DNA of 64,000 nucleotides from Cryptomeria japonica (Eukaryota > Streptophyta > Pinopsida > Cupressales > Cupressaceae). Where the stretch lies: the NCBI RefSeq assembly GCF_030272615.1, contig NC_081413.1:19104285-19168284 (forward strand). Reading direction: 5' to 3'. The translations under genes and the position numbers were made by a program. Every line of letters begins with the position of its first letter. Within the stretch, counting starts at the first letter, position 1. The notes beneath the pieces were generated by a model, which was not told the origin of the DNA, searched no databases, and saw nothing but the letters and a program-made list of their open reading frames with translations. Positions 33,843-46,381 of the stretch are shown piece by piece.

Positions 33843-36800
33843 TGCTTAAGAGTAAAAGTTTATGATTGCAACTACTCAACCCATTTAACATGCCTATGAT
33901 TTAACTTATCTTGTGAATTCAAGAAACTCAAAGCCTGATTATCTATATAAAAAAAAAACTCCTTTGGAAGCAAATAATGTCTCCACTTTCTAACTTCTTG
34001 AACTCAATCATAGAGTTCCAAATCATAGGAAGAGTACTTCTTTTTAGCATCATTCAACTTTTCACTAAACAAAGCTCTAGGTCTATTATCCCGACTCAAC
34101 ACTGCACCTACTACAATATTACTAGCATCATATTCAATAGTAAATAACTTGTCAAACCTAGGAAGTATAAGCACTGGTTGAGAGGCAACCTTGGTTTTCA
34201 AAAGTTCAAACCACTTATTTGTTGCATCTATCCATTGAAACTTTACCTTAGCTCCACATTTTATAGTATCAAGCATTGGTGCACATCGCTTGCTGATTTG
34301 GGTGTAGGCCAATTAGTGATGGATTCCACCTTTGTTTTATCCTTTTTCAAATCTCCACCTGAGATCACAAAGCCAAGATAAACCAATTCTTGTTTCATAA
34401 AATCACACTTTTCCAAATTGATTGTCGGCTATTTATCATATAACTTATTCAAAACAATTTCAAGATGCTTCAAATGCTCTTCTTTACTTTTACTGAATAT
34501 TAGTATGTCATCGAAGTACACCACTACAAATTTGCCATTGAAATCATGCAACACTTCATTCATGAGTCTCATGAATGTACTTGGGGCATTAGAAAGACCA
34601 AAAGACATAACTAACCACTCATAAAGACCCTCATTTGTTTTGAAGGTTGTTTTCCATTCATCAGCTTCTTTAATCCTGATTTGGTGGTAACCTCTCTTGA
34701 GGTTAATTTTTGTGAAATACTTTGCACCTCCCAAACAATTCATCAAATCAACAATCCTTGGAATAGGAAATCTATACCTGATAGTGATTCTATTAATGGC
34801 TCTTGAATCTGTGCAGAATCTCCTTGTACCTCCTTTCTTGGGTGCTAAAATGGCAGGTATTGCACAAGGACTTATACTTTTTGTTATTAGATTTTGATCT
34901 AGGAGTTCTTGCACTTGTCTTGCCACTTCATTGTTCTGTTCAAGTGTCATCTTATAGACCACTTTGTTTGGTAAAGAGGCTCCTGGTATGAAGTCTATCT
35001 GATGGCTAATGGCTCTAGGAGGTGGTAAGGTTGTAGGTGTTCCATCCCTTATAATTTCTTTAAAGTTATTGAGTATTTGTTGCACTTCTTGTGGTATTTC
35101 AATCTTCTTCTCCTTCTTTTCTTCCTTAGGTGTCACTATGAGTGCAAATCCCACTCCTTTACCCTCTTCAAGTGTGTTAAAAAACTCTTTCTCATTCACT
35201 ATTAAAACATTTTGATTATTTCAACTGTTGTCCTCTTTCTCTCCATTTAAAGATTGAATTTTGTATGTAACACCATCCTTCAAAAATGAGTAGGAGTTCT
35301 TTTCACCATTGTGTATGGCTTTCCTGTCAAATTGCCAAGGTCTACTAAGAAGTAGATGGTAAGCATCCATTGGAAGAATATCACATAAGATATTATCTTG
35401 ATACCCTCCTATGGTGAATTCTACCCATCTTTGTTCATTGACAAGAACATGTTGCTCCCTATTCAACCATGTGACTCTATAGGGATGTGTGTGAGGGATT
35501 CTTTCTAGTTTGAGTTTCCTCACTGCTTCTTCTAAAACTATGTTATCTGTGGATCCGGGATCAATGACCACCTTGCATACCTTTCCCATGATCTTGCAAT
35601 TAATTCTAAACAATGACCTTCTTTGAATAGGTTTCTCCTTGATTTTCTCCTTTATCAAGACTCTTCTTATCATCAAACTCTCACCATCTTCTAATGTTAA
35701 GCTCACTTCCTGAGCTTTGCTGCTTGCTGCAATTTCTTGCACATAATTCACTTTTCTTTCAACTCCTTGTGATGAAGTGGGTTTCTCTAGACATCTGTAG
35801 GCAAGGTGCCCCAACTTCTGATAGTTGTAGAATTTCATGGTGGAGAAGTAGGACCCTCTTCCTAGCCCACTAGATCTACCTCGACCTGGGTTGCTAGATC
35901 CCCTTCCTCTATAGCTTCTCTTGCTATATGAATCCCCAATTTGCTCAATAAGTTTGGATTCTCCTTGGGACCTTTGATCTCCCCTTCCACCAAAAACTTC
36001 CTCTATGGCCTCTACCATCTCTACCCCCACCTCTACCTTTGTCGCTTTCTTCTTTCTTTTTCTTATTCTTTTCTTCCACTTTGAGTGCTAGTTGATAACA
36101 CTTGTGAACTGTATGTTGACACAAAAAACTCATCTCTTCTAGTATGATACATCTCAGTCCATTCAAATACCTTTCTACTTTTATACTCTCATGCTCTACT
36201 ACCTTGGATCTCATACATAGTTTTTGAAACTCCTCAATGTAGCTACTGACATCTAAGTCTTTTTGTTTCAAGTTTTTTCTTTTCCTATGTAGTTGGATTT
36301 CATAGTCTTTAGGAAGATAGGTTTCTCTAATTTTGGCTACCATTGCTTTCTAGGTGGTTATTGGTTGCTTACCTTCTTTCACCCTTTCCTCTTAGATGAA
36401 CTTCCACCAAGTTAAGGTTGCCTCTCTCAACCTTGATTTTGTTACTTTAACCTTTTGTGCTTCAGTTATTCCATCACATTCAAAATGGTTTTCCAGGCCT
36501 TCAATCCATTCTATAAGAGCATCTGGATCCATCTTTCCACTAAAAAAAGCCACTCTCTCTAAGGTTATACCACTCATGGCTCTCAAATCCTTCATGAATG
36601 GTTCTTTCTCAAGAATAGGGTCAGGTATGGGAACCTCATCTTCTGTTGCCACCATTTTTCCCTTATCTCCAACCTTATCATGGACTTCTTTAGTCTTAAC
36701 TTCAACTTCAACTATTTTTGTTGCTAGCTGCGCCAACCTCTCTTTGAGTGCTCTATTTTCTTCTTCTTGGCTAACTCAGCATTAGTCACCATGTTTTCTT

Positions 36801-36875
36801 CTAAGGATTCTATTGATCCTAGTTCAATTTGTTTTCCTTTTTCACCTGAATCTTTCTCAAGCTTTGATACCACTA
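33833..36875 (-). pseudogene. pol: Chromovirus gag, protease, reverse transcriptase, RNase H (unit 2, 3' truncated)
   Basis: Minus-strand reading from 36,736 (gag, KDLRAMSGITLERVAFFSGK) through the protease (VIDPGSTDNIV) to an open 256-codon linker and reverse transcriptase frame (35,199-34,429) and RNase H (34,312-34,004). Differences from unit 1: motif A reads KINLKRGYHQ, so the catalytic Asp is Asn, and the active site is YFDD; the zinc knuckle is damaged (FYNYQKLGHLAYRC, two Cys lost); about 64 bp are deleted at about 34,287, removing the thumb segment with YGKFIRGFSEI. Integrase, chromodomain and 3' LTR are absent because the unit starts at the junction. The primer-binding site is at 36,861-36,872 with one mismatch. 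Confidence 0.9.
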
Positions 36876-38435
36876 TGATAGGGAGATTGAGTGAGAAGTT
36901 ACTCAATAAGCCTAAATTGGTTTAATTTGTCAAGTGGACCCAAGGATATGATTTTTCTTTTGTGTTCAATTAGTGTTTGGAAACATCAAACTTCAACACC
37001 CACACCTCTCCCCAAACAACCACCCTATTGTGTGTTATACAACTTTGTTCTAGCTTGCTTCCTCAATGTTACTCAAGTCCCCCACCATAGGTCCACACCC
37101 CAAAATGATGCCTTAACTGTCAATTTTGATTGAATTAGGCCATTTTGTGTATTTCAACAATCCATCAAGATTTTGCAAATGTTCTAACATCATATAGGCA
37201 ATCGGTTTCACTTTTTTGTCAAAATAGGGCTAAAAGGCTACTAGCCCGTGGAGGCCTAATTGGAGTGATTTCTACTTGTGTAGTGAAATGATGGCTAAAA
37301 CAACCTTGGAACCTATTTTGGAAGGTGTCTACAAGGTCCAAAATCAAAGATGTTTGAGGTCTTAGCTCCTAAGAAGGTGGTTTAATGACTGTCCATAATT
37401 TTAGGCAAGAAAGGAGGGATTCGAGAGGGTTTTGTTCATGCAGCATAGGAAGTCTCTCTTACACCTTAAACCAAGATTAAAAACTATTGAAGAACCTCTG
37501 CCACATCATTTTGAGCACTTCCCCAACTCTGTCCTGCATGACATTACATGAAACACTTGCTATGCAAATTGAAAAATGGTTCTTAAATGCACTGTCACTA
37601 TCAAATTCACTATTTTGCTCAACTTTGAAAGGGTTAGAATTTAAAGGAAAAATTCACCAAGGTTTGTAAAAATCTCAAAACACTTTTTCGACACTTTCCA
37701 CAAGAGTTCAAAGCATGAATATGTTCATTAATCAAATTTGGATGCAAAAGATATTAAATTCCCCAAAACTGGGTACTTGCTGCCAGCTATAACTCAACAC
37801 ACTTGCAAGGTAAAATAAACATTGTTTGGAGCTCCAAATACATCTAAAACTCCAAGGAAACTAGTGCAGACCTCTGCCTTAAGTTTTTTCACTCAATTGA
37901 CCTTCGAGCACAAACTTGTTTGAGTCTTTGTTCACATTGCTAGCCAAATCCATCTCCAACTTGCCTACAATGAACTCAAAAGCACTTCTTTTGCACAACC
38001 CTAGCCAAAACATGAATTATTTACACTGTATATGAGAAACACAACTTCTATAAGTCCATCAATGGGAGCCCAATCCTAGAATTAGACAAGTTGATGCATT
38101 TTGGAGGCCAAAACCCTTGACCGAGCAACCAAAGAGCAAAAATGAAACAATTTTACAAAACCAACTTCCAAATGCACAACCTACAAAGAAATTACATAAA
38201 GTGCATTGAATATAAACCAAGATCACTACCAAAAAGGTATAGTATAGAAATGATAACCCCAGTATGGACTGTTGTACAAAATGAAGCGCAAAACATTAGA
38301 AAAATCAGTAAATTGCTGCCCTTTTGATTAATTATGATAGAAAGTACAAAATCCAACCCTATACCAAGAAGAGGGAGTCATATAAATAGAATTTTGAGGT
38401 GGTTATCAAGTCCTGTAAAGACATAAGGCATTTTC
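36876..38435 (-). mobile_element. Chromovirus 5' LTR, first part (unit 2)
   Basis: It aligns base for base with 16,436-17,995 of unit 1, with few differences, up to ACATAAGGCATTTTC, where Copia-B copy 2 begins. It continues at 44,917-45,301. Confidence 0.9.
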
Positions 38436-39209
38436 TTTTGGAAAATGCACACTCCAATGAGAAATTGTAGGTGATTGAAGGTTTTGTCATTGATGGCAAC
38501 CTTGCAATCATATGATACTGGGACTGGCACCGACAGACAGACTCTACATTGACACACAGAACATCGGCAGTGAAAGGAAGGATACCGGCACCTTGGCTGA
38601 CTTGAATTTTGTTTAAAATGCATTTTATAATTAATTGTAAAATCATTGTAAGTTGACATGGTGAGTTGTAATATGACTCATATATGTATGAGATCATTTT
38701 GTAATAGGAAGTGTGATATAGGATGCAAAATAAGTAGACCTAATATACGAAATATTGGTTAAGGGTTTATGTTGTAGCAGATCTTAAACCGGTATTAAAT
38801 CTAGCATAGTAGATGTTGATTTGAAGTAGTATAAGACATTGGACTAGTATAAATAATTTTGTAAGTCAGTGTGACTTCTTTTGTAATTGAGCAGTGAGCT
38901 CTAGGCACTTGGCCTTCCTGCATGTGTAGGGCCCTATTGTAAGAGTAATATTCCCTTTTTGGCCAGTAAGAAAATATTGTGGGTCACAAATCCCACCGAG
39001 GTTTTTCCCACACTGGGTTTCCTCATTAAAATATAGTGTTATGGTGTGCTTCTCATGTGGTTGTTGTTATTCTTCTTTACTGCATTATTTCTGGTTTACC
39101 GGTACACAGTTTTAATATGCTTTTCATGTTTTAAGTCAAGTAAGAGTATAAACCAGTTAGATACTGATTCACCCCCCCTCCCCTCGTAGTATCCTTGGAA
39201 ATCCTAACA
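38436..39209 (+). mobile_element. Copia-B copy 2 5' LTR
   Basis: 774 bp. Its start is degraded to TTTTGGAAAATGCACACTCC and it ends AAATCCTAACA at 39,209. It keeps the C-tract motif (ACCCCCCCTCC) near its end. Confidence 0.9.
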
Positions 39210-39248
39210 ATCCTCTATTTTTAGAAGCCTTACAGCTGGAGGAAGATC

Positions 39249-40301
39249 TTGTCACCGATAGAGATGGAAAACTTGAGAAAGCAATTGGAAACAACTCTTA
39301 CAGACTATGATGCAGAAAAGGTGAAAAATATCAAACTTGAAGATGATCTAAAGGTTGTGCAGGATATTATTCAAGCACTTCAAGATAATTTTACTATTGC
39401 AAGGAACAAGAGAAGAGAACTATGTGAAAAAATGTAGAATGAGGAAAATGAAAAGGAAACTCTTAATGATCTGGTAAACAAGCTAAGACAAGAAATTAGT
39501 ACAACAAAGAATGAGATGCAGGACAAGACTATGAGATTTTGTAAAGAAATTAAAGATAGCAATAAGAATGAAGAAGACTTGGTTAGAAGACTAAATGATA
39601 GAACTGAACTCATGAGAGAGAAAGGAATCTTAGAGAATGAACTGATTACTACAAATCAACACAAGGAGAAATTCAAGAAATGTTCAGAAGAACTTGGTGA
39701 CATGCTGAAGAATCAAAAACCTAATGGTGATACAAATGGCCTTGGCTTTGAAGTTGGTGAAAGCTCTGGTACTTCAAACAATCATGATCATAGCAAATCG
39801 GTAAGACAACCTACTGCTTAAAAATTTAATGGAAAATGCTTTAACTGTAACAAGTATGGTCATAGAGAAAATCAATGTAGATATAGAAATCATCAAAACA
39901 GTAATACACCCACCATTCAATGTTCTAAATGCAACAAAGTTAGTCATAATAGAAAAAATTGCAGAATTAATGTAAGATGTTATGTTTGTGGAAGATTTGG
40001 ACACTTATCTAATCAATGCAGAACACATACCGCCATAGGATATGGGAAAGCTATTCAGATGAACAATGTGAATTGTTATGCCTATAACAAAATTGGACAT
40101 ATTGCAAAATTTTGTAGAATTAAGGCATCACCGGGAAATAACAAAGGTCCTAGTTTGAAAGGTAAAGAAAAAGTTGAAGAGGTAAAGCAAGAATTCTCAA
40201 AACCATGGATCAGAAACTCAGATCTAAATGTTGATGGGAATACTCCTCCACTGGTAGAACAGAGTAACACTCCACCGGTAGGAGACTCTTCATCTAACTG
40301 A
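39249..40301 (+). pseudogene. gag: Copia-B copy 2 gag, full length with C-terminal tail
   Basis: Charged coiled-coil N-terminus as in copy 1, with an internal loss of about 80 bp near 39,598 (the segment NENTRLSHENEMLKIDLM of copy 1 is missing). Knuckles: CFNCNKYGHRENQC, CSKCNKVSHNRKNC, CYVCGRFGHLSNQC, and CYAYNKIGHIAKFC with its second Cys lost. The tail absent from copy 1 is present: FCRIKASPGNNKGPSLKGKE to QSNTPPVGDSSSN and a stop at about 40,299. Stops at 39,434 and 39,819 interrupt it. The stop after the coiled-coil start (KM then TAG) is shared with copy 1, so it predates the amplification. Confidence 0.9.
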
Positions 40302-40606
40302 AGAAAAATCCTTTGGGGGTTTAGCAACAAAATGAAAAACTTTCTATTATTCCCTCAGTTGATGGTGAGATGTTGAAATTGCTTCTATACTGGCAAATGA
40401 CTTAAGTTGTGACTTAACCGACGAGCATTAAATGTGGTAATTAGCAAAAAAAAACATTATAAAGTAAGTGTTTTGGCTCCTTTTTCATTCACCAAGCATT
40501 CAAATCCTTGAGAGCACGAAAATTCCTGAGCGAAGGTATTCCAAGCAAAGAAGTGAAACAATCCATCAAAGCATTCATCCTTAAGGTAGATTGAGGTATT
40601 TAAGCT
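40302..40606 (+). other. Leader between gag and ORF2 in Copia-B
   Basis: The first part (about 40,313-40,375) weakly resembles a copia protease leader (GGLATK-like start, then SIIPSVDGEML in another frame), as in Copia-A. The remainder contains TATAAAG at 40,458-40,464, 143 bp before the ORF2 start codon, and reads like an untranslated leader. A promoter role is speculation. In copy 1 this whole stretch is deleted. Confidence 0.35.
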
Positions 40607-43600
40607 ATGGCATCTTCATCCACTCCTGAATTTATTGCAAAACCTACCATTGTTGAGGTTATTAAGCACCCTAGACCCGTTTTCAAACTAGTTCCTAAAA
40701 TTGCAAAGAAAGATGATAGCATAGGTGCATTTTCTCAAATTCCTAAAGGAGTAGTATATGCTGAAGACTCTAGGATTTATATACATTGTGGTATCGATGA
40801 ACTAGGTGATGATGAGATTAAAAATATGTATAAGACCTTGATTTGTGATGAATCTAGAAATGTCAAGCTTGAACATAAGATAGTAGAAACCCTAGGTTTC
40901 ACTAAAATTGTTAGTATCCCAAATTTTCCCAAGGATATCATAAGGATTGTGTTAAGAAGAGTACATGGTGAATTTTTCTGGTTAGACTTTATTCATAAAA
41001 TCACAAAAGAAGTAGTAAAAGTTGTAATAGGGTTACCCTCCACTGGTAACAGACCGGACAAAACAAAGAAGGTCTCAAATGACACAGTGACAAAACTAAC
41101 TGGTGCAACATTTGATAAAAGGTCTTTAAGGGTAAACGATGTAAAAGACATTAATGTGAAATTTATCAGTATGATCTTAGGTTATAAGTCTACACATGCA
41201 AATAGGTTAAACTGAGTTTCTTGCCTATGTATCAAGAGTGCCTATGATATGGTCAATGATAATGCAAGAATATATATATATGTGAATGGCTTAAAGATGA
41301 GTTGATAGACAATTTCGGAAAGATTAAAGGAGATAAGAAAGGAACATTCAGATTCAGAAACTTACTTGTTTGTTTGATGTTGTACATAACCAAACAAGTA
41401 CCCGGTATTGGTGCTAGAGAGTTTGGCTTTGACATACCGGTAGGAAAACAACTATTAGATCTACTGAACAATATGGGAGAGAATAGGGAGAAAAACATAA
41501 ATGAGCATTTTCAAGCATTGAAGGCTCGAATGAAGACTAGAGTAAGACTATCACAAGCTATTGTGGATAAGTATCAAAAGGAAATCTATTTTGTGATCAA
41601 GAAAGATGAAATTTGGATGGAGGCAGTTATCCCTAGAACCATATGGGTAACTGAAATGGGCTATGAAATAGATGACAACATCATAGAAACTTATGCAAAA
41701 GCCCTCCTAGAAGCTCCTAAGCAAACAGAAGAGAAAATATTTGGTAGTGCAGAAATAACTGAAAGTACTATTCAATCTAGGAAAAGGGTTAAGAAAGTTG
41801 AAGCAACTATTAGAAAAGGAACCCGACAGGCAAAGGCAATCAAGGAAGATGTTTTGAGACAAACTGGCATAAATGAAAGTGAGTTGGAAGCACCTCAATC
41901 GGAAACTCATCTTTCGCCAATTGGAACTTCTTCTGAAAGTGATATACTTGTTGTATTTAAAAGGGTTGAAAGGAAAAGAAAACCCTTACCAGTACCTACA
42001 CCAAAAAGGACAAGACAGAAGCAACAGGCAGTAAGGCCTCTGTTTAAGAAATGACTCCTAAGAAGAAGAAGGTGAAATAGACTATTGCTCCTCTAGACAA
42101 ACTTCTTAGTGAAATCACAGCGGATGGTATGTTGAAGAACATCAATAAAATGTCCAATACACTATCAACTGATGATAAGGAAAGCATAGAGAACAGTGTA
42201 ATTTTACACTTAGATATATACAAGAAATTCTTAATCGAAATTGTTGATGAAATTCCAAATGACTTGTATAGGAGATTAGAAGCTAGAAGATTAGCTATTG
42301 TTGAACTGGATAAAAAGATTAAGATTGAAAAATTGCTGGCAGTGCATCCAGTTAACTCACCTGATGAAATAGACAAATTAATCAGTGAGGCTAACCATAC
42401 AATCTTTTCTACTGCTCAACGACATGTAGCATTAATGGTAGGAAGAGTAAATGAAGTTTCTGAGGAAACTAATGATGCATGGGATATTTTCTTTGTGGAG
42501 AAAGAAAAATAGGAAGAATTACTTAGACCTAAGACTATCAAAGTATATCAAAAGCAAAAAGATAAGGGAACGAGTAAGGTAGGTGGACCACCAAGCTTAA
42601 AAATAACTGACAATATGCCCCCACCTCTTTTAGATACTCCACCGATAGACACTACTAAAAATCAACCGGCCACAAAGAGTATGGAGACTCCAGAAGAAGA
42701 CACAAACCCTATATTAGAAATTTTGTATATAGAAAATGTAGACACTCAGGAAATTAACATTGTGGTTGACAGAGAAACCATTAAGGATAAAGGAAAAAAT
42801 ATGACTACTGCATCATCGGCTATAGAGATTAAGACAAACATAGAAAAAATAGCACTAGTAGAGCAATTGACAGAGAATAGCACTGAGAAACCAGTAGATA
42901 CAATAGATAAACCATCTGAAGAACTGGCTAAGGAAACTTTAGAGGTACAGACAAAGATTACATCTGAGAAACCCTCTGAGACACAAAGAAACCAAAACTA
43001 GTATAGGTTGAAGCACAAGTTCAGACAGAGACAGAGCAACTGACCCAAACTGAAAAGCATAAACGTTTCCTTGTAGAAATGAAAACACAGACAGACCTAC
43101 TAGAGGTTCAATAAAGCAAGGTAATAACTACAACTGGTAGCATGGCTATTGTAAAGATTGTTGGACAAACATCTAGTATAGCTATGGTAGAATTCAGACC
43201 TACATATGTAACATAGGTCTTGTTAGATTCAATAAAGAAGATCACAGAATGCAATGCACAAGCCTATAAGGCTATTGATGATGCAATACCAATTCTTAAA
43301 TTGATAGCACAAAAATGTAGTGTTGAGCATAAAGATTCTTTAGGTCAACTAGACACATTGTCTAATTTCATCACCGACAACCTACTAACTATTGATCAAA
43401 TAAATGAGGATACATTTAAGGAGAGAATGATAAAGGAAAAAGAGAAATTATCTGAGGATATTGTAAAGGAGAACAAGGAAGAAATGGACACCCTTTTACC
43501 AGAACTTGGAGAAATAATCTATGACTTCAAGAAACTGTACAGGGATACTTGCAAAATGAATGTCCTAACAGAGGATCTTGACAAGGAGATCAACAAAGCA

Positions 43601-43830
43601 CAAGAAAAGATAAATAATATTGCTGACAATCTGATTGGAACATTAGATTCATTTTTTGAGTTAGAAAAGAAGATTGCAGAATAGGAAGAGAAAATCAAGA
43701 AACTAGAAAATGACAACAGGGAATAAAGGATAAGGCAAAGGACTTGAAATGCAGACTTAGTCCAAGACTAGAGTATTTTATTTCCTTGAGAAAAGAAATA
43801 TCTGAAGCTCTAGTTCCCTAACTGAAGACA
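40607..43830 (+). pseudogene. Copia-B copy 2 ORF2, full length (about 1,070 codons), unknown function
   Basis: It starts MASSSTPEFIAKPTIVEV at 40,607. Domain-like blocks in order: N-terminal globular region (IGAFSQIPKGVVYAEDSRIY, VSIPNFPKDIIRIVLRRVHG, LTGATFDKRSLRVNDVKDIN); the region LVCLMLYITKQVPGIGAREF to MGYEIDDNIIETYAKALLEA; a basic patch (TPKKKKVK at about 42,054); SIENSVILHLDIYKKFLIEI; an acidic/Pro/Thr-rich linker (42,615-43,001); a coiled-coil C-terminus from 43,220. There is no signal peptide at the start and no convincing membrane segment. Breaks: TGA at 41,213 (shared with copy 1), a 2-bp TA expansion near 41,270 that shifts frame, stops at 42,052, 42,077, 42,510, 42,999 and 43,682, and TAG near 43,819. 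It lies where pol should be and is shared with Copia-A, suggesting an ancient accessory gene. Confidence 0.78.
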
Positions 43831-44145
43831 CTGTAAGAGAAAATGCATATACTCACTAATACAGTGCAGAGAACAAAAGAGGCAATAAAAGATAGAAAAA
43901 CATTCAGCAATGGCATAAATTTAGTTTTGATAGATATCTTTCAGATTGTAACCCACCGGTTACAACAATCCAGGTAGGGATCCACTGATAGTGAATGACA
44001 ACCTTTGTCATTGATGTCAAAGGGGGAGTAGTGGGATGAGAAAAATGGTCAGAAGGAAGGGACTTCATCTGCTTCAGGGGAGCATACATTTTTTGAGCAT
44101 ACAATTTTTCCCATGAGTGTTGCCATCAATGCCAAAGGGGGAGAT
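43831..44145 (+). promoter_or_regulatory. Copia-B copy 2 3' region with two polypurine tracts
   Basis: Purine tracts lie at about 44,018-44,030 (TCAAAGGGGGAGTAG) and 44,132-44,145 (CCAAAGGGGGAGAT), identical to copy 1. No coding signal beyond a few residual ORF2-like codons. Confidence 0.8.
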
Positions 44146-44916
44146 TGTTGGCAAATGCACACTCCAATGAGAAATTGTAGGTGATTGAAGGTTTTGTCAT
44201 TGATGGCAATGTTGGAATCATATGATACTGGCACTAACATCAATAGACAGACTCTACAACGGCACACAGAACACTAGCAGTGAAAGGAAGGATACCGGCA
44301 CCTTGGCGGACTTCAATTTCATTTAAAATGTATTTTGTAATTAATTGTAAAATCATTGTAAGTCGACATGGCGAGTTGTAATATGACTCATATATGTATG
44401 AGATCATTTTGTAATAGAAAGTGTGATATAGGATGTGAAATAAGCAGACCTAATATACAAAATATTGGTTAAGGGTTTATGTTGTAGTAGAGCTTAAACC
44501 GGTAATGAATCTAGCATAGCAAAATGTTCATCTGAAGTAGTACAAGACATTGGATTAGTATAATCCAATTTTGTAAGTCAGTGTGACTTCTTTTGTAATT
44601 GAGCAGTGAGCTCTAGGCACTTGGCCTTCCTGCATGTGCAGGTTCCTATTGTAAGAGTAATATTACCTTATTGGTGAGTAAGAGAATATTATGGGTCACA
44701 AATCCCACTGAGGTTTTTCCCACACCAGGTTTCCTCGTTAAAATACTGTGTTATGGTGTGCTTCTCAATTGGTTATTGTTATTCTTGTTTACTACATTAT
44801 TTCTAGTTTATCGAGACACAGTTTTAATATGCTTTTCATGTTTTAAGTCAAGTAAGAGGATAAACCGGTTAGATACTGATTCACCCCCCCTCTCAGTATC
44901 TTTGGGAATCCTAACA
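44146..44916 (+). mobile_element. Copia-B copy 2 3' LTR
   Basis: It starts TGTTGGCAAATGCACACTCC next to the polypurine tract and ends GGGAATCCTAACA at 44,916. 771 bp. Confidence 0.9.
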
Positions 44917-45301
44917 TTTCTATATTCTTTTTACAAAAAAGTGTCCAAAATGATAACTTTTGTTGCTCCAAGTGGCAATTTGAGCAACCCAACACAACCA
45001 ACCTTCCAGAACCACCTAGGAATAATTAAAAACACTTTCTAAACATGTTTAAATTCTTTCCAAAGCATTTCTAGGCCTATAAGGTAATTTTTCACTTTTT
45101 AGCCTTATTTGGCTTCGAAGCACAAAATTGACAATTCAAGCCCTAAGAAGAAAAACTTGATCTCTCAATAAAAAAATGAGATCAAACACTTATGAAATGA
45201 CTAAACACAACCTATGACAACATTTCAAAACTAACAAGACACTAAAGCATGAAAAATACTAAAAATGGAGAGTATAAGCAAAACTAGGTGCTCCTACACC
45301 A
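44917..45301 (-). mobile_element. Chromovirus 5' LTR, second part (unit 2)
   Basis: It resumes TTTCTATATTCTTTTTAC and ends GGTGCTCCTACACCA at 45,301, with one change from the usual GCACCA. The target duplication AATAC follows at 45,302-45,306. Confidence 0.9.
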
Positions 45302-45987
45302 AATACAAAGACAAATTTAAAGCTAGTTCAACAAGACTTGATGAGATGTTGGAAAGTCAAAGACATGGAAAGGATATGCGAGGCCTATTATTTGAGAAAG
45401 GTGAATTCTCCAGATCTAGACAAGGCAATGCTAAACTTGATCAGAAAAAGAGCAAGAATCCTCCGGTAAGACAACCTAATGCTCATAAATTCAATGGTAG
45501 ATGTTTTACTTGCAACAAATTTGGTCATATGGAAAGTTAGTGTAGAAGTAGGATGAATAATGGAATGATGAAAAATATGAATAATTTTTCTACCTTTACT
45601 GGTTAGTGTTTCATATACAATAATTTTGGACACAAGTCAAATGTGTTTAGAGCAGTAATAAATAACTTTTAGAACAAAAGATGTTATTTTTGTGGAATGT
45701 TTGGACATATCTCTCATCAGTGCAGGACAAGACAAAACTAGATGAACTTCAGACCTATGAAGAATAATGTTGTTTGAATTGCATGCATTGAAACCAGTCA
45801 GATTGCAAAATTTTGCAGAAGCAAAAATAGTGCTCTGGTTGACAAGAACAAATCAAATGAAAAGGGAAAGGCAAAAGTAGATGAGATCATAGACCAGCAT
45901 AAGAAGATGTGGGTAAAGAAGGATGAATCTAAGCCAGATATTGAATCTGTACCTGAATCTGATGTAGAATCTTCATTGAGTAACTAG
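45302..45987 (+). pseudogene. gag: Copia-A gag, C-terminal part (unit 2)
   Basis: It starts in frame as YKDKFKASSTRLDEMLESQR. The first knuckle now ends at a stop (CFTCNKFGHMES then TAG). The third keeps its His, CYFCGMFGHISHQC, which unit 1 has lost. Tail to the stop at 45,985. Units 1 and 2 therefore carry different private lesions on top of shared ones. Confidence 0.85.
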
Positions 45988-45991
45988 GACT

Positions 45992-46075
45992 TTTGGCCTT
46001 AGGGGGAAGCAAATCAATGCAAATCTTGTAGTACCCCTTGATGAGATCTGTAGTGAATGGATTATAGATGGCAGT
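45992..46075 (+). pseudogene. pol: Copia-A protease leader scrap (unit 2)
   Basis: The same 28-codon open stretch as unit 1, ending SEWIIDGS, then immediate loss of homology to pol. It shows that the pol loss predates the amplification. Confidence 0.6.
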
Positions 46076-46381
46076 TGATATACGGAACTCAGATGGCTAA
46101 TTTTGGCATCCAGTAGTAGAACAGAGCATCCAGTTGAATATTTGAAGCGCATTTATTTCAATGTGAAAGTAGGATTTTCAAAGCTGAAAGGGAAAGTATG
46201 AGAATCATTCCTCACTTTGTGAATATTTAGTATTTTTGAACTAAAGAACTAAGTGATCAGAGTTTATAGGTGATCAAAGAGCTAAAAGCATTCTGGCGAA
46301 GCGATTTAGGGCATTTGCCAATTGGTTAAGGTATTTTTTTGAAGGGAATCTTTCTAAGTCCAATTTTCTAAGATTTCTAAA

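Larger units (their letters stand above)
38436..44916 (+). mobile_element. Copia-B copy 2: the most complete pol-less copia element here (6,481 bp)
   Basis: LTRs at 38,436-39,209 and 44,146-44,916 flank gag (39,249-40,301), a 300-bp leader and ORF2 (40,607 to about 43,830). The flanks share TTTC (38,432-38,435 and 44,917-44,920), a remnant of the target duplication. It sits at the same base of the chromovirus LTR as copy 1, so it is the same insertion duplicated. It has no pol and no recognisable primer-binding site (ATCCTCTATTTTTAGAAGCC follows the LTR). Confidence 0.92.

Noticed and set aside
44671-45042. 123-codon plus-strand frame
   Set aside because: It joins the end of the Copia-B 3' LTR to chromovirus LTR sequence across an insertion border; no coding meaning.
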